Assembly (NCBI GenBank): GCA_032718475.1
Contig: JAUCBJ010001931.1
Location: 1-60,379, forward strand
Length of the DNA: 60,379 nucleotides
Direction: 5' to 3'
From: Nemertoderma westbladi
Lineage: Eukaryota; Xenacoelomorpha; Nemertodermatida; Nemertodermatidae
The stretch's first letter is position 1, and each line of letters opens with the position of its first letter. Below are positions 1-9,340 of the stretch, in pieces. Position numbers and translations under genes: made by a program. The notes beneath the pieces were generated by a model. That model was given only the letters and a program-made list of their open reading frames with translations. It was not told the DNA's origin and did not search any database.

Positions 1-473
1 AAGTGGTTCAACACTCCTACCCCTCCATTGATTCAAGCCTCCCACATTACTCCATTTTTTGAAAAATGCATTGTGTACGAAAAGTGCAGACCAGTGACGT
101 AATCATCCAAACCTAATTTTGAATCTGATTAATTTCTCCACCAGAAAAGTATCACATTTATTGGTGAATTGTTATATCATTTAAATAGGAGGGATCCAAA
201 ACGGAGGTATCAGTTCTAGAAAACACGTGGCAAAAGTAAACTTTTCTTCATAGCAAAACAACATTTAGGCTAGTGTTGGACTAATTACAACAGTAGGTGC
301 AGTTTTTAGTTGTCTATCTAATTGTGTATCCATGGAAACGCCAAACCCAAGCGTTCTCCTTTAAATTGCACTGATTCACCTTTCCTCACTGTTCAACCCT
401 CCCTGCTCTCCCCCCTACCTCAAAACACGAACTATAATAATGAACTTTTTAATTTATTTTTTTGTCCAAATAG

Positions 474-595
474 GTTGCGTCCAACACCCTGATCTTGAAA
501 CACTCTGTGATGTTTGGGCAGCCGGTGGTGAGTGCGGAAACAACCCTGGCTACATGTATTCCTGGTGCCAGACAAGTTGCAACAAATGTGGATAA
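474..595 (+). CDS. ShKT-domain protein, C-terminal exon (partial)
   Basis: A splice acceptor (pyrimidine-rich tract ending in AG at 472-473) opens a frame of 39 residues from the Cys codon at 476 to the TAA at 593-595. The peptide has six cysteines spaced C-x9-C-x8-C-x10-C-x3-C-x2-C, ending CQTSCNKCG. This is the ShKT (SXC) disulphide fold, found at the end of many secreted metazoan proteins such as astacin proteases, oxidases and cysteine-rich secreted proteins, as well as in cnidarian peptides. A polyadenylation signal follows within 5 bases of the stop. The exon therefore looks like the true 3' end of a gene whose other exons lie outside the window or could not be recognised upstream. The parent protein is unknown, and no catalytic domain is visible here. 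Confidence 0.75.
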
Positions 596-599
596 AGTC

Positions 600-605
600 A
601 ATAAA
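600..605 (+). promoter_or_regulatory. polyadenylation signal AATAAA
   Basis: AATAAA sits 5 bases after the stop codon of the ShKT exon and supports that exon being terminal. Confidence 0.6.
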
Positions 606-898
606 ATTCTTCATGGTATGAAACATATCAACTGTTTAAAATAAACAAACAATGGTGATGGTATCAAATCTGCAAAAAATTCATGAAATTGAAACAAACT
701 TTAAGTAAATTATTTAGGTGAAGGTTGAAGATATTATTTACATTATTGGTGAAGGGAAAACCATCCTAGTGTAGAGTATATTATAACACACGACACGATT
801 TAAGTCACTTCTTACTAACAATATTATTTATATCGCGTTGTGGCATATTTTCAACTGACAAGTTGTTCGATTTGAGTTTTATGGTGTGTTTGACATGG

Positions 899-972
899 AC
901 ATAACATATAACATATACACACATACACATATAACTATAACACATATATATATTTATATATATATATATAAG
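899..972. repeat. (AT)-rich microsatellite
   Basis: A run of ACATAT/TATATA units lies in an otherwise featureless AT-rich interval (606-1262) with no recognisable gene. Confidence 0.7.
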
Positions 973-1262
973 TTTAAATTAAGTAAAGAAAGTTAGGGAA
1001 TATGACTGTAGGGTGTGAGATCAAGTTGTTTTAGTATAATAATATTTTAAGAATTCAAAGTGACAACTTATATGATCAATCACTAAAAATTTATTTTTTT
1101 ATTATTAGCTTTCGATAGCTCTCTCTATCTTTTTCAAATAAACGATATTCTAGAATTATTGCACTACAAATAATAATACTACCCTAGCAACTAATGAGTT
1201 TGTTAAATCTGTGAATCTTTAATCTTTATAATTCTTAAGGATTGAAAACATCAAGTCCAAAG

Positions 1263-1575
1263 TTATTGATCACCGCCTCGTTGAGAACATTCAAACCCAT
1301 TCGGTTGTAAAGTTTCCAACCGGCACTGCCATTCTCCCTCTTTAATTCTGAGTTTTTGTCGGTTCAGTTTTTTGTTTGCTGAGATCGGTAGACAATCAAA
1401 TGGTGTAATTCTGAAGTGTGCATTGTAAGAATGACCCGAGGTAGTAAAATGTCTGTCGATGGCAGTCGATGGTTTGTCATTAATTATCTTTGTCTTGTAG
1501 TTGGCTATCGTCCTCTGTTGAACCGATACCAAATAAGTTACATTTAATGCAAGTCACCACATAAATAACCTTTTT
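1263..1575 (-). pseudogene. Penelope-like element, GIY-YIG endonuclease remnant
   Basis: Read on the minus strand, the segment begins with VIYVVTCIKC-like residues (about 1575-1530). These match the first beta strand of the GIY-YIG nuclease of Penelope-like retroelements. It continues with the characteristic HF-x3-GHS motif and ends in LETLQPNGFE near 1290. The canonical GIY...YIG residues and catalytic positions are degraded, and no reverse transcriptase is visible upstream. This is a dead 3' fragment. The flanks at 1576-2340 hold no gene; they contain (GTCTG)/(CAGAC)-rich inverted segments near 2130-2200. Confidence 0.6.
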
Positions 1576-2129
1576 TAGCATTGCAAGATAAATCATTCTT
1601 TATATAAACCCTGTGGCTTTTGTTAGTTGTTGAGCTGACATATTTTAAAGGTAATAATACGTTACAGGGGACACATGCCGCTCTGTCACATATACATTAG
1701 TGAGTGCTCCTGCTATGCGGCAGGTATCTCAGGGCACTTGATAGTACTCACAAGAGTTACAGACAAACAAACTCTCTTGGCCGATGTAGATTAGCCTCCC
1801 GTAAAGCCTTGACAGTTGGTCAGTCGTAAAAACTGACATCAGAAATGAAATCAGCGACCAGGACAATTCTACTTATTACGACATTATTATTTAACAAAAA
1901 AAGTGGTTGTGCACAAATTTATTCAGGTCCTGGGGGTTAACATTAATCTAGAATCACTACCAAAAGGAAAGTTTTCAAACCTTCCTACTAATTTTATGTA
2001 AATCGCGGTAATATCAAAAATAAGCCAAAATATAATAAACTACACCCGCGAACCAAAATTTACGATTTTGGTGTTTTCGTAGACACTGGGTTCATTTCTG
2101 ATATCTGTTTTAATGATTGATGACATCTG

Positions 2130-2203
2130 GACTGTCTGTTTGTCTGACTGTCAATCTCACAGACAATAAGAAAAACAAACCAAACACAGACAAACAGACA
2201 ACT
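2130..2203. repeat. inverted GTCTGTTTGTCTG / CAGACAAACAGAC repeat
   Basis: A GTCTGTTTGTCTG segment at about 2134-2146 faces its complement CAGACAAACAGAC at about 2187-2199, which allows a short hairpin. Similar GACA-rich dispersed repeats recur near 28.3, 42.2 and 53 kb. Confidence 0.5.
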
Positions 2204-2348
2204 TAAGCTTATAATATGATGTTAGGTTAGTTTAGAGTTTAAACTTTAGGTTAGTTTAGTTTAGATTTCTGAAATCTACATTAAATTCTGATTTAGAATT
2301 GATAAAAAATTTCTCATTTTTTGAAAAGTTCTGAGGTACCATCTCTCC

Positions 2349-2600
2349 TTAAGAATGATGTGCCGGTTTGTCGACAAAATTGCGCCGCCACAACTCCCTA
2401 TTCCCCATGACAATTGCTAGATCATCCGCATCTTCAAGGCCAGTGCGTCTCAAGAAAGTCATGGGCTGTCCACCATGCTTATTCACTCCATGAGGCTGCC
2501 AAAGTACAAGATTATGCACTGGCTGGTCCTCACGGCGAAAGCAATGTCCTGCAAAGCGGAAGCGGGTCCGTTCAAGTGTCAAGCTTGGGGAGACTATATA
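2349..2600 (-). pseudogene. non-LTR retrotransposon, C-terminal coding fragment
   Basis: The minus-strand peptide has the block RFRFAGHCFRREDQPV...LVLWQPHG. This is typical of the extreme C terminus of RTE/CR1-like endonuclease-reverse transcriptase polyproteins, where R-F-AGHC-R and LVLW precede a short basic tail. Only about 77 codons survive and no RT motifs are attached. It may belong to the same broad family as the LINE copies at 21.5-22.5 and 28.5-29.9 kb, but no direct overlap is available to test that. Confidence 0.6.
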
Positions 2601-2795
2601 TATTTATTATATTTATAAATATTATATTATATTATTTCTATTTATTTACGCCTATATTTTTGGCCCAGTCTAGAGCACAGCAACTACTATGTGGAACTCA
2701 AACATTGTCGAACTACATATATGCATATATGCAAGTAGTTCGACAAGATGCAAGTAGTTTTCAAAAAAGTAATGTAAAGATTTCTTCGGAAAGAT

Positions 2796-2817
2796 CCCCC
2801 CCCCCCCCCCCCCCCCC
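2796..2817. repeat. poly-C run (22 C)
   Basis: A pure homopolymer run. Comparable G/C runs occur at 14.91, 19.54, 19.71, 31.49, 44.13 and 58.51 kb. Confidence 0.9.
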
Positions 2818-3052
2818 AGAACTTTACTCCCCAGAGGAAACGCCAATTAACTTATTTAGCTACCACTTAGGGTGCAGAGCTCTGGTTAGGCCCTTTAAAA
2901 CATTCGTGACAAAACGAAATAGAGGCGATCACTATTCAATGCAAGCACTAACTACACCAAGGTGGCGCAGAATAATTCAATTAGGAACTCCAAAATTGTA
3001 TTATTATAATATAATAACTACCAGCGGTTATAACACAATTGAAATTAATTAA

Positions 3053-4402
3053 TTATCTCAAAGAAAAAATAGCCATGAAAATCAAACAGACAGACACAAA
3101 CACTGCGGCATTCCTTCTATCCTCGCCTCTTAGTGATCCATTCGATACATCCATCGCACTGTCCGAATCGTTGTCGGGGCGACTGCCAATGGACGAGCAG
3201 ATAGAATCAACTTTACCCTCTAAGATCCGTAACATTGTGGGGTCATTCACCTCCCGTTGCTGCAGCAACCGGACACTTTCTTTCAACTCCTTTAGATCCA
3301 CTGCGGGGTCGTACTCCATGCGAGAAGTGGAAGCAGCTAAGGCCTCGTGTACGAGACCATGTAGACGTCGGTTCCTATGGAAACCGATAGCGGTGCTGGT
3401 AATAGCGCCTATGAGCACACCAACAAGCGATGCAACAATCGACCAATTCTTTGTGTTCTCCGCTCGAATTCTTTCACGCTCGTGTGATTCCCGCATACTA
3501 GCTGATAACAAACTGAAACAATCCCGTTCTTTAATCTCACATTTCGATAACTCGCTTTTTAATATTTTCTCTTGTTGCAGCATTTTGTGTTCGAGAGTAG
3601 CGAGTTGGAGGTAACGTGGTTCATCGCGAGTCATTCGATCTAGCTGGGTTCGGACTTCCCCCAACTCGAGCCGAAGGCCGTCGAGCTCGGTCTGCGAGCC
3701 GTGGACCCGGTCACGGGCCTCCATGAAGCGGGTCTCGGACGCCCGGACGTGGTGCTGGGCCTCCCGGACATTCCGGATTCCGGTGAGGTGCTCGAAGACG
3801 CCGACCCACAGGCTGATCCGGCCCCCGGTGAACCGCTGGAGGAAACGGTCGACTTCGGGTTGTCCGGTGAATTTGGGGTCTGGTGGGTTTCCGGATAGTT
3901 CCGGTAAGCTTCCGAATGGTTCGGGTGACTTTCCGGTGTGTTCTGGTGACTTTCCGGTGTACGCTGGTGAGTTTCCAGTGTGTTTTGGTGACTTTCCGGT
4001 GTGTTCTGCTGAGTTTCCGGTGTGTTCTGCTGACTTTCCGGTGAGTTCTGACTTTCCGGTGAGTTCTGACTTTCCGGTGTGTTTTGATGAGTATCCGGTG
4101 TATTCTGCAGAGTTTCCGGTGTGTTCTGCTGAATTTCCGGTGTGTTCTGGTAACTTTCCGGTGTGTTCTGACTTTCCGGTGTGTTTTGATGAGTATCCGG
4201 TGTTTTCTGCTAAGTTTCCGGTGTGTTCCCGTAGAGCGTCGGTAAGTTGTGGTGCACTGAGCACCGCCACGCCCGAGGAGGCCCGATAGTAACGGTAGTT
4301 GGTTGCCATGACAGGATGACGCAATTTACGAAGTCTATTATTCCCTGACAAACGATAATGTGAGACCGGTGACGTCATTATTGTGAAGAGTTTCCTCTCC
4401 AT
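3053..4402 (-). CDS. CCDC51: CCDC51-like mitochondrial potassium channel subunit (MITOK)
   Basis: An intronless 449-codon frame. Residues about 195-345 align by eye with vertebrate CCDC51: NVREAQ near 211, QYLELATLEH-like YLQLATLEHKMLQQEK at 264-279, RESHERERIRAENTKNW at 304-320. A hydrophobic segment follows directly (about 321-341), then a second coiled coil and a C-terminal hydrophobic segment (about 431-448). CCDC51/MITOK forms the pore part of the mitochondrial ATP-sensitive K+ channel in the inner membrane. The basic N terminus (residues 1-40) fits a mitochondrial presequence; Met1 or Met32 could be the start. Residues about 59-166 are a 7-residue tandem repeat (HTGNSAE/HTGKSPE type) absent from vertebrate homologues as I recall them. 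The next gene upstream on the same strand is the RABEPK-like gene, 735 bases away. Confidence 0.88.
   Translation of the reverse strand: MERKLFTIMTSPVSHYRLSGNNRLRKLRHPVMATNYRYYRASSGVAVLSAPQLTDALREHTGNLAENTGYSSKHTGKSEHTGKLPEHTGNSAEHTGNSAEYTGYSSKHTGKSELTGKSELTGKSAEHTGNSAEHTGKSPKHTGNSPAYTGKSPEHTGKSPEPFGSLPELSGNPPDPKFTGQPEVDRFLQRFTGGRISLWVGVFEHLTGIRNVREAQHHVRASETRFMEARDRVHGSQTELDGLRLELGEVRTQLDRMTRDEPRYLQLATLEHKMLQQEKILKSELSKCEIKERDCFSLLSASMRESHERERIRAENTKNWSIVASLVGVLIGAITSTAIGFHRNRRLHGLVHEALAASTSRMEYDPAVDLKELKESVRLLQQREVNDPTMLRILEGKVDSICSSIGSRPDNDSDSAMDVSNGSLRGEDRRNAAVFVSVCLIFMAIFSLR
3905..4228 (-). repeat. coding 21-bp minisatellite in CCDC51
   Basis: About 15 units of 21 bp (core TTCCGGTGTGTTCTGCTGAG read on the plus strand) encode HTGxSxE heptads. 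Units vary by substitution and in-frame deletion (four-residue and five-residue shortened units occur), so the frame is kept. Confidence 0.85.
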
Positions 4403-5137
4403 TTCAGTGAAACAACCGAATTAATTTGTATGAAAGAAATGAATAAAATTGAGTTAAATAAAAAACATTAGTACAACAGTAATACATGTACCGGTAATGT
4501 ATCCTGTTCAATAATGAATATGAAAGTATGAAAGGGTGTTAAGTCTGTCCGTTAATAAGGACAGAAAAAATCAATAATTAATAAATGAAATAAGATAATT
4601 TCCACATCTCTCGACGGCCTACCTATTGCTTTAAGTTTCTGTCTCTTTAAAAACTCATTTCATAATATACATGTTGAATAAAGGAGATAATTGACTTAAA
4701 TAAAAGCGGGGCTTCGCATACAATAGGATTCCTAAAAAAACAAACAATCAATTTAATATTTATACAAAATCCAAGCAAAATAATTTATTAAAATAACAAA
4801 ATAGTGGGGCCGCCTTACTGAGAAATGTAATATAATTATTGGAGCAGAATAAATAATTTGTTATTATGAGTTCAGCAAGAAAGGGAACCATAAATCAATT
4901 ACTCCTATTTATCAAATTGTCTAACGCTGAATCCGGGGAATTTACCGGGGTCGTTTAAAGAAACAAAATTAATAAGATTATGAAATCAGATGATATTAAT
5001 GCGTCGAAAAATATTATAATACAATTATGTACATATTATATACGTCATTATATATTTACAAGATGGATTTCACACGGATCAATTGAAAAAAAAATAAAGC
5101 ATATTAAACAAACACAAAACAAAATACCAGAATTTAG
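4403..5137. other. intergenic spacer between CCDC51 and RABEPK
   Basis: 735 bases of AT-rich DNA with no credible ORF or repeat. It should hold the 5' flank of CCDC51 and the 3' UTR of RABEPK; no promoter element is convincing by eye. Confidence 0.5.
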
Positions 5138-6940
5138 TTAATTTAAGCGGCACAACAATATATCGTCGAATACTTTCCCCTCAGTATCCATTCCGAAGGC
5201 AATTAGTAAGGCAGTGTAGGATTCTCTAACACCTTCGATTTGTTGGTCTACCGAAGGTGTTCCAGACCCCTGAGGTAACTGGGTTACCTCAGTTCGATTG
5301 GTACCTGTTGCATAAACATCCACAGCTGTGGTGTTTCCTACAACGTCGGTCTCAGCCGCACCAGTGTCGTCGTTACGATCAACTTGGGCGGCCAATAAGT
5401 TCGTTATATCGGCAATGAGTCCGTCCGTCTGTAAACGCGATGTCCTCACTTTGTTATCGTCGGTAGAATCCTCTAAGTCTCTCTCGTCACCTCGGGTTTC
5501 ATCAGAGTCACTACCCCCTATCAACTCCCCCATACCTCCACTTGAACCCGCCTCCCCGTCACTCCCAACCGTGTCCCCTCCACTCACACCCGTCTCCACA
5601 ACACTTCCACCCGTGTCCCCTACGCCTACCATCTCTCCCCCAGTCACACCCGTCTCCACAACACTTCCACCCGTGTCCCCTACGCCTACCATCTCTCCCC
5701 CAGTCACACCCGTCTCCACAACACTTCCACCCGTGTCCCCTACGCCTACCATCTCCCCCCCAGTCACACCCGTCTCCACAACACTTCCACCCGTGTCCCC
5801 TACGCCTACCATCTCTCTCCCACTCCTACCCGTCTCCACAACACTTCCACCCGTGTCCCCTACGCCTACCATCTCTCTCCCACTCCTACCCGTCTCCCCA
5901 CCACTCCCACCCGTCTCCCCACCACTCCCACCCGTCTCCCCACCACTCCCACCCGTCTCCCCACCACTCCCACCCTTCTCCTCTCTACTCCCACCCTTCT
6001 CCCCACTACTCCCACCCACAACCTCCCCTCTCCCCTCCACACTAATCACACACATAGAATGATCCAACCTCGGGGCTGGTCCCACCCCATCGCTCTGCAA
6101 CCTAGTCCACCTATGCTTCGCGGTTCCCAAAACCCACACATCGTCCAAGGCCGCCCTCCTGCTACCCAAACCCCCCGCTATATACGCCGAATCGCCGCGC
6201 ACCACAGAAGCATGCCCAGCACGCGCTGACGGTTTCAACCCCTTCACCTTAACCTCCTTCCACTCCATCGTAGACAAACACAAGTAATGTAAATCGTCGT
6301 AGGTTCTAGAACCATCCATTCCTCCGTGGACGTAAATGCGATCGTCTACGCACCACATCGCATGGCCGAGTCGGGGTTTAGGAGGGGAGAGTTTAGCGGG
6401 TAAACGCGACCATTCATTACTGCAGTAGTGGTAGGCGTAAATGTTTCGGTCTGCGACTGGTTCCAGACCTTGATGACCCCCGGAATATATGTATAGAGTG
6501 TCTCCTTGGTAACAGGAAGTGTGATGGGCTCTGGGAGTAGGGGGTACTCCCGTGGGGAGACGGGGGGAGCACGCCCCTGAGTTTAATTTGATCTCGACCA
6601 AATCGTTGAGGTTGCCAGACTGGTTGGTCCCCCCGAACAGGATCAATGACGACGTATTGCTGGCCGGTATGAAGCAGCAGTGTTCGTACCGGTCCAGGAG
6701 AGCATCACCCTCCGGGATCAGCGGTCGCCAGCGTTGATTCGATACGTGCAGCGAGTGACAATCCGGGTGGGTACCGGAAGGGTCTGCTCCCCCCGCTATG
6801 ATTAGATTCCCACTAGAGCGCTGGTAGGTAGCGGACTGGCCCAATCTGGCACTTGGGCCTGGCGACTCTATAGGCGAGACCACGTACCATAAACCGGGGT
6901 TAGGTACGGATTGACTTTCTAATATCGGGTGCAGTTCCAT
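5138..6940 (-). CDS. RABEPK: RABEPK-like kelch-repeat protein (Rab9 effector p40)
   Basis: A single-exon 600-codon frame. The order of kelch blades matches p40/RABEPK, a Rab9 effector in endosome-to-Golgi transport. The N terminus has PxLE...WY and ARLGQSA. Kelch GG pairs occur at about 50-51, 103-104, 154-155, 206-207 and 256-257. The segments LLDRYEHCCFIP, LFGGTNQSGN and RLDHSMCVI are close to the human protein. The C terminus (575-600, FGMDTEGKVFDD) matches the closing strand of the propeller, with one G of the last GG lost. Human p40 is about 370 residues. The extra length here lies between blades 5 and 6 (about 306-490) and is mostly Gly/Ser/Glu/Thr tandem repeat. That loop is also variable and acidic in vertebrates, so the insertion may be tolerated. 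Met1 at 6940 is supported by the family-like N terminus. Confidence 0.9.
   Translation of the reverse strand: MELHPILESQSVPNPGLWYVVSPIESPGPSARLGQSATYQRSSGNLIIAGGADPSGTHPDCHSLHVSNQRWRPLIPEGDALLDRYEHCCFIPASNTSSLILFGGTNQSGNLNDLVEIKLNSGACSPRLPTGVPPTPRAHHTSCYQGDTLYIYSGGHQGLEPVADRNIYAYHYCSNEWSRLPAKLSPPKPRLGHAMWCVDDRIYVHGGMDGSRTYDDLHYLCLSTMEWKEVKVKGLKPSARAGHASVVRGDSAYIAGGLGSRRAALDDVWVLGTAKHRWTRLQSDGVGPAPRLDHSMCVISVEGRGEVVGGSSGEKGGSREEKGGSGGETGGSGGETGGSGGETGGSGGETGRSGREMVGVGDTGGSVVETGRSGREMVGVGDTGGSVVETGVTGGEMVGVGDTGGSVVETGVTGGEMVGVGDTGGSVVETGVTGGEMVGVGDTGGSVVETGVSGGDTVGSDGEAGSSGGMGELIGGSDSDETRGDERDLEDSTDDNKVRTSRLQTDGLIADITNLLAAQVDRNDDTGAAETDVVGNTTAVDVYATGTNRTEVTQLPQGSGTPSVDQQIEGVRESYTALLIAFGMDTEGKVFDDILLCRLN
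5560..6030 (-). repeat. coding compound minisatellite in RABEPK (60-bp and 21-bp units)
   Basis: Five near-identical 60-bp units at about 5582-5885 (each 20 residues, core VGVGDTGGSVVETG) adjoin about six 21-bp units at about 5886-6010 (7 residues, GGSGGET). Both unit lengths are multiples of three. The first three or four 60-bp copies differ by only one or two bases, indicating recent expansion. Confidence 0.9.
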
Positions 6941-7259
6941 CGCTTATAGAAATAGAAGAAGAGTTATAATATATTGCAGATAAGGTTTTACTTATTGTTA
7001 TAAAACATAAAGTCCCGACACAAAATATTTTGCCGAATGGGCCAGTTTGCCACGTCTCAGGAACAGATAAACTCCATTAGACTGTTAGATACACATTATA
7101 CAAGCTACCAATAACTAAATTCTATATTGGCCTACGTTCTCAACTGGGTAAAACCAAAGGGGGTATTTTCGATAAAAATAATAATAGTGTATTAGAATTT
7201 AAAATTTTAGCTGTCCTTGTCAGAATCAATTTTATGAATAACGAACATTGGTTCGGTAC

Positions 7260-7358
7260 GGGTGCATGTAAAAGTTTACATGTGTAATTTACATGTGCGA
7301 ATCGTACGGACTACGATTCGCAGTCCGTAGTCCGCCAGTCCGCTCTTTACATGCACCC
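7260..7358. mobile_element. 99-bp MITE with 9-bp target-site duplication
   Basis: The element starts GGGTGCATGTAAA and ends TTTACATGCACCC, a perfect 13-bp terminal inverted repeat. It is bounded by an exact 9-bp direct repeat GTTCGGTAC (7251-7259 and 7359-7367). The interior has a second short palindrome around CGAATCGTACGGACTACGATTCG. A 9-bp duplication is typical of Mutator-like elements, but the termini are too short to assign a superfamily. Confidence 0.8.
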
Positions 7359-7499
7359 GTTCGGTACCTGCCCCACATCCTTAATTTGTCGAGCGCCGCA
7401 CAATATATTTTAATAATGATAACTAAACTGAATTTAATACGCGCTTAGAATTATAAAACATATACCGGTATACTAACAAATAAAAAAATATATATTTTT

Positions 7500-8105
7500 T
7501 AACGAAAGGCGCTACCGGTAAAGTGCGCCGGATAGCGCGCCGACCAATATTTATGCGCGCCGCGCGCCGATGCCATTTCGAAGAAAAACCCCGCGCCAAC
7601 TAAATTTTTAAGCACGCCGATGCAATTTCGAAGATACCCCGCGCCAACTAAATTTTTAAGCGCGCCACACATTGAAACAATTTTGAAGAGCGCCACGCCA
7701 ATGCAAATTCAATTTTGAGGGAGTGTAACCAATCTGTCAATGTCAGTCAGTAAGTACTGCTGTACCAGTCCCTGCTGCCCTATATCTGTATCTGTGTATA
7801 CAACAGTAGCCTAACCACTGAACCATACAACAGAAAAAGAAAGGCGAGCGAAGCGAGCCGAAATTTTTAAACAGCTAATGCTATTTTTAAGGCACTTATC
7901 CATAATTGTTAAACCTGTAAACTAACAAATCGGCGCCGGTTTTTATTTTTGGGAGCGCCACGCGCCAAAGCTGAAAGCCGGCGCGCTTTACGATTTTCAA
8001 GCGCGCCACGCGCCAAAGTCGGCGCGCTTTACGATTTTCGAGCGCGCCACGCGCCACATTGGCGCGCTTTTATTGCAAAGTGCGCCGGATTAATCCGGCG
8101 CAAAG
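7500..8105. repeat. GCGCGCC-rich repeat block
   Basis: A cluster of GCGCGCCA(A/C)GCGCC and AAGTGCGCCGGAT motifs in both orientations at each end, around an AT-rich core (about 7700-7920). The left cluster repeats a 50-60 bp unit (AAATTTTTAAGC(A/G)CGCC). The design resembles a non-autonomous DNA transposon with subterminal repeats, but no clean termini or target duplication were found. No coding potential is evident. Confidence 0.55.
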
Positions 8106-8528
8106 TGTATGGATTCCAGTCTGGGGCCCGGCCCTATAGGCCTACCAGTATACGGAAAAGGATCAATAAATCACAGTAATGTCTACGAAAATAGGCACGA
8201 CGTCAATAACGAGATAGTTGTTTCATTTATACTTTGTTGGCCTAACAATTCTCAGAACTGATAGACACATGGCTGCATGGACTGGTGATGACAAATGTCA
8301 CAAAATAATTGTCTTGGATGTTAAAGATGAGGAATATAAAGTCTAACTACTGAACTAAGACTGACAGTCAGACAGTGCAAACAACAGAACAATGCAGATT
8401 GTGGAATGAGCGTCAGAGCGTAAACGTGTGTTAAATATCAGAATATTTGGGCCTTCACAGCTTAGGCTGTTTGCTGTTAGGAATATATACCGGCAGACCG
8501 GTAGGCCTATACGGGCTTCATTGTTTAT

Positions 8529-8993
8529 CTACTTTCGTTTACGACGTTTGACAAAATTCACTTCGTCTTTGTTATGAATTCCACAATTCTGAAGAGTCAC
8601 AGCATCATTCATCAACAATTGATTATTGTGACTTAAAGAAAAAGTTTTCCAAATGTAAATCCAACTTATTCTCGTTTTTATTCCTTCCCTCAGTAGCTTC
8701 TGAGATGTCGCTTTTCGAATTGCCTTTTTCAGGTCCAAAACCGTGGCGTCTAGTTTTATAACTACAGTGAGTGCTTCGCCAGTTTGCTTTCTAACGTATA
8801 TCGTTATCGCTCGGCTTTGTTCCAAAGCAACTAAATTCTTGAGTTCCCCACTCGAAGGATTTGCATAGATATCCTTTAACAGCGGGTCATTAAGACACGA
8901 ATTTACGATTTCCTTTAGCAGTTTTAATACCTTGCAATGCGGAGTATTTTCGTCGGAGTCACATAGTAATTCCAACTTGTCTTCAATTTCCAT
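8529..8993 (-). CDS. SNRNP25: SNRNP25, U11/U12 minor spliceosome 25 kDa protein
   Basis: An intronless 154-codon frame. Residues 36-39 (DPLL) and the ubiquitin-like fold at about 60-150 match human SNRNP25: ATVLDLKKAI at 83-92, RISWIYIWKTF at 108-118, and GIHNKDEVNFVK at 138-149, followed by a basic tail RRKRK. The protein is a component of the U11/U12 di-snRNP that recognises U12-type introns in the nucleus. The human protein is 123-132 residues; the extra N-terminal 30 residues here are acidic and unmatched. The presence of this gene implies the organism keeps a minor spliceosome. Confidence 0.9.
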   Translation of the reverse strand: MEIEDKLELLCDSDENTPHCKVLKLLKEIVNSCLNDPLLKDIYANPSSGELKNLVALEQSRAITIYVRKQTGEALTVVIKLDATVLDLKKAIRKATSQKLLREGIKTRISWIYIWKTFSLSHNNQLLMNDAVTLQNCGIHNKDEVNFVKRRKRK

Positions 8994-9340
8994 GCTGACA
9001 GTTTAACATTCATGAAAAAATAATTGGGTATTTTACAGTAAAACAAAATTATGACAGTATGAGTATGATAGTACTGTAGTATCAGACAGTCAGTGTACAG
9101 GTGTATGACGCTGAATCATGTCAGCATGTGAATGGTTTTACAATACTGCAATACTAGAAGTACTGAAGTAGGCCTACCGCCTACAGTTATCGGTATGTTT
9201 AACACTAATCGGTACAGACTTGTGGTCTTTACTAAATGGTACATGTGTGCTACAATTTGTAGTCATGTATGTCAATTGTATTTACTAAGTAGTTTCAATA
9301 GGCCTATATGGTTCATTTGAGCTGTAAAACTAAATTAAAA

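Noticed and set aside
2414-3052. 212-codon plus-strand ORF
   Set aside because: Antisense to a LINE fragment at its start, then runs through a poly-C tract; no domain.
3723-4289. 188-codon plus-strand ORF of FPVCS repeats
   Set aside because: Antisense shadow of the CCDC51 coding minisatellite.
5328-6062. 244-codon plus-strand Pro/Ser/Thr-rich ORF
   Set aside because: Antisense shadow of the RABEPK minisatellite.
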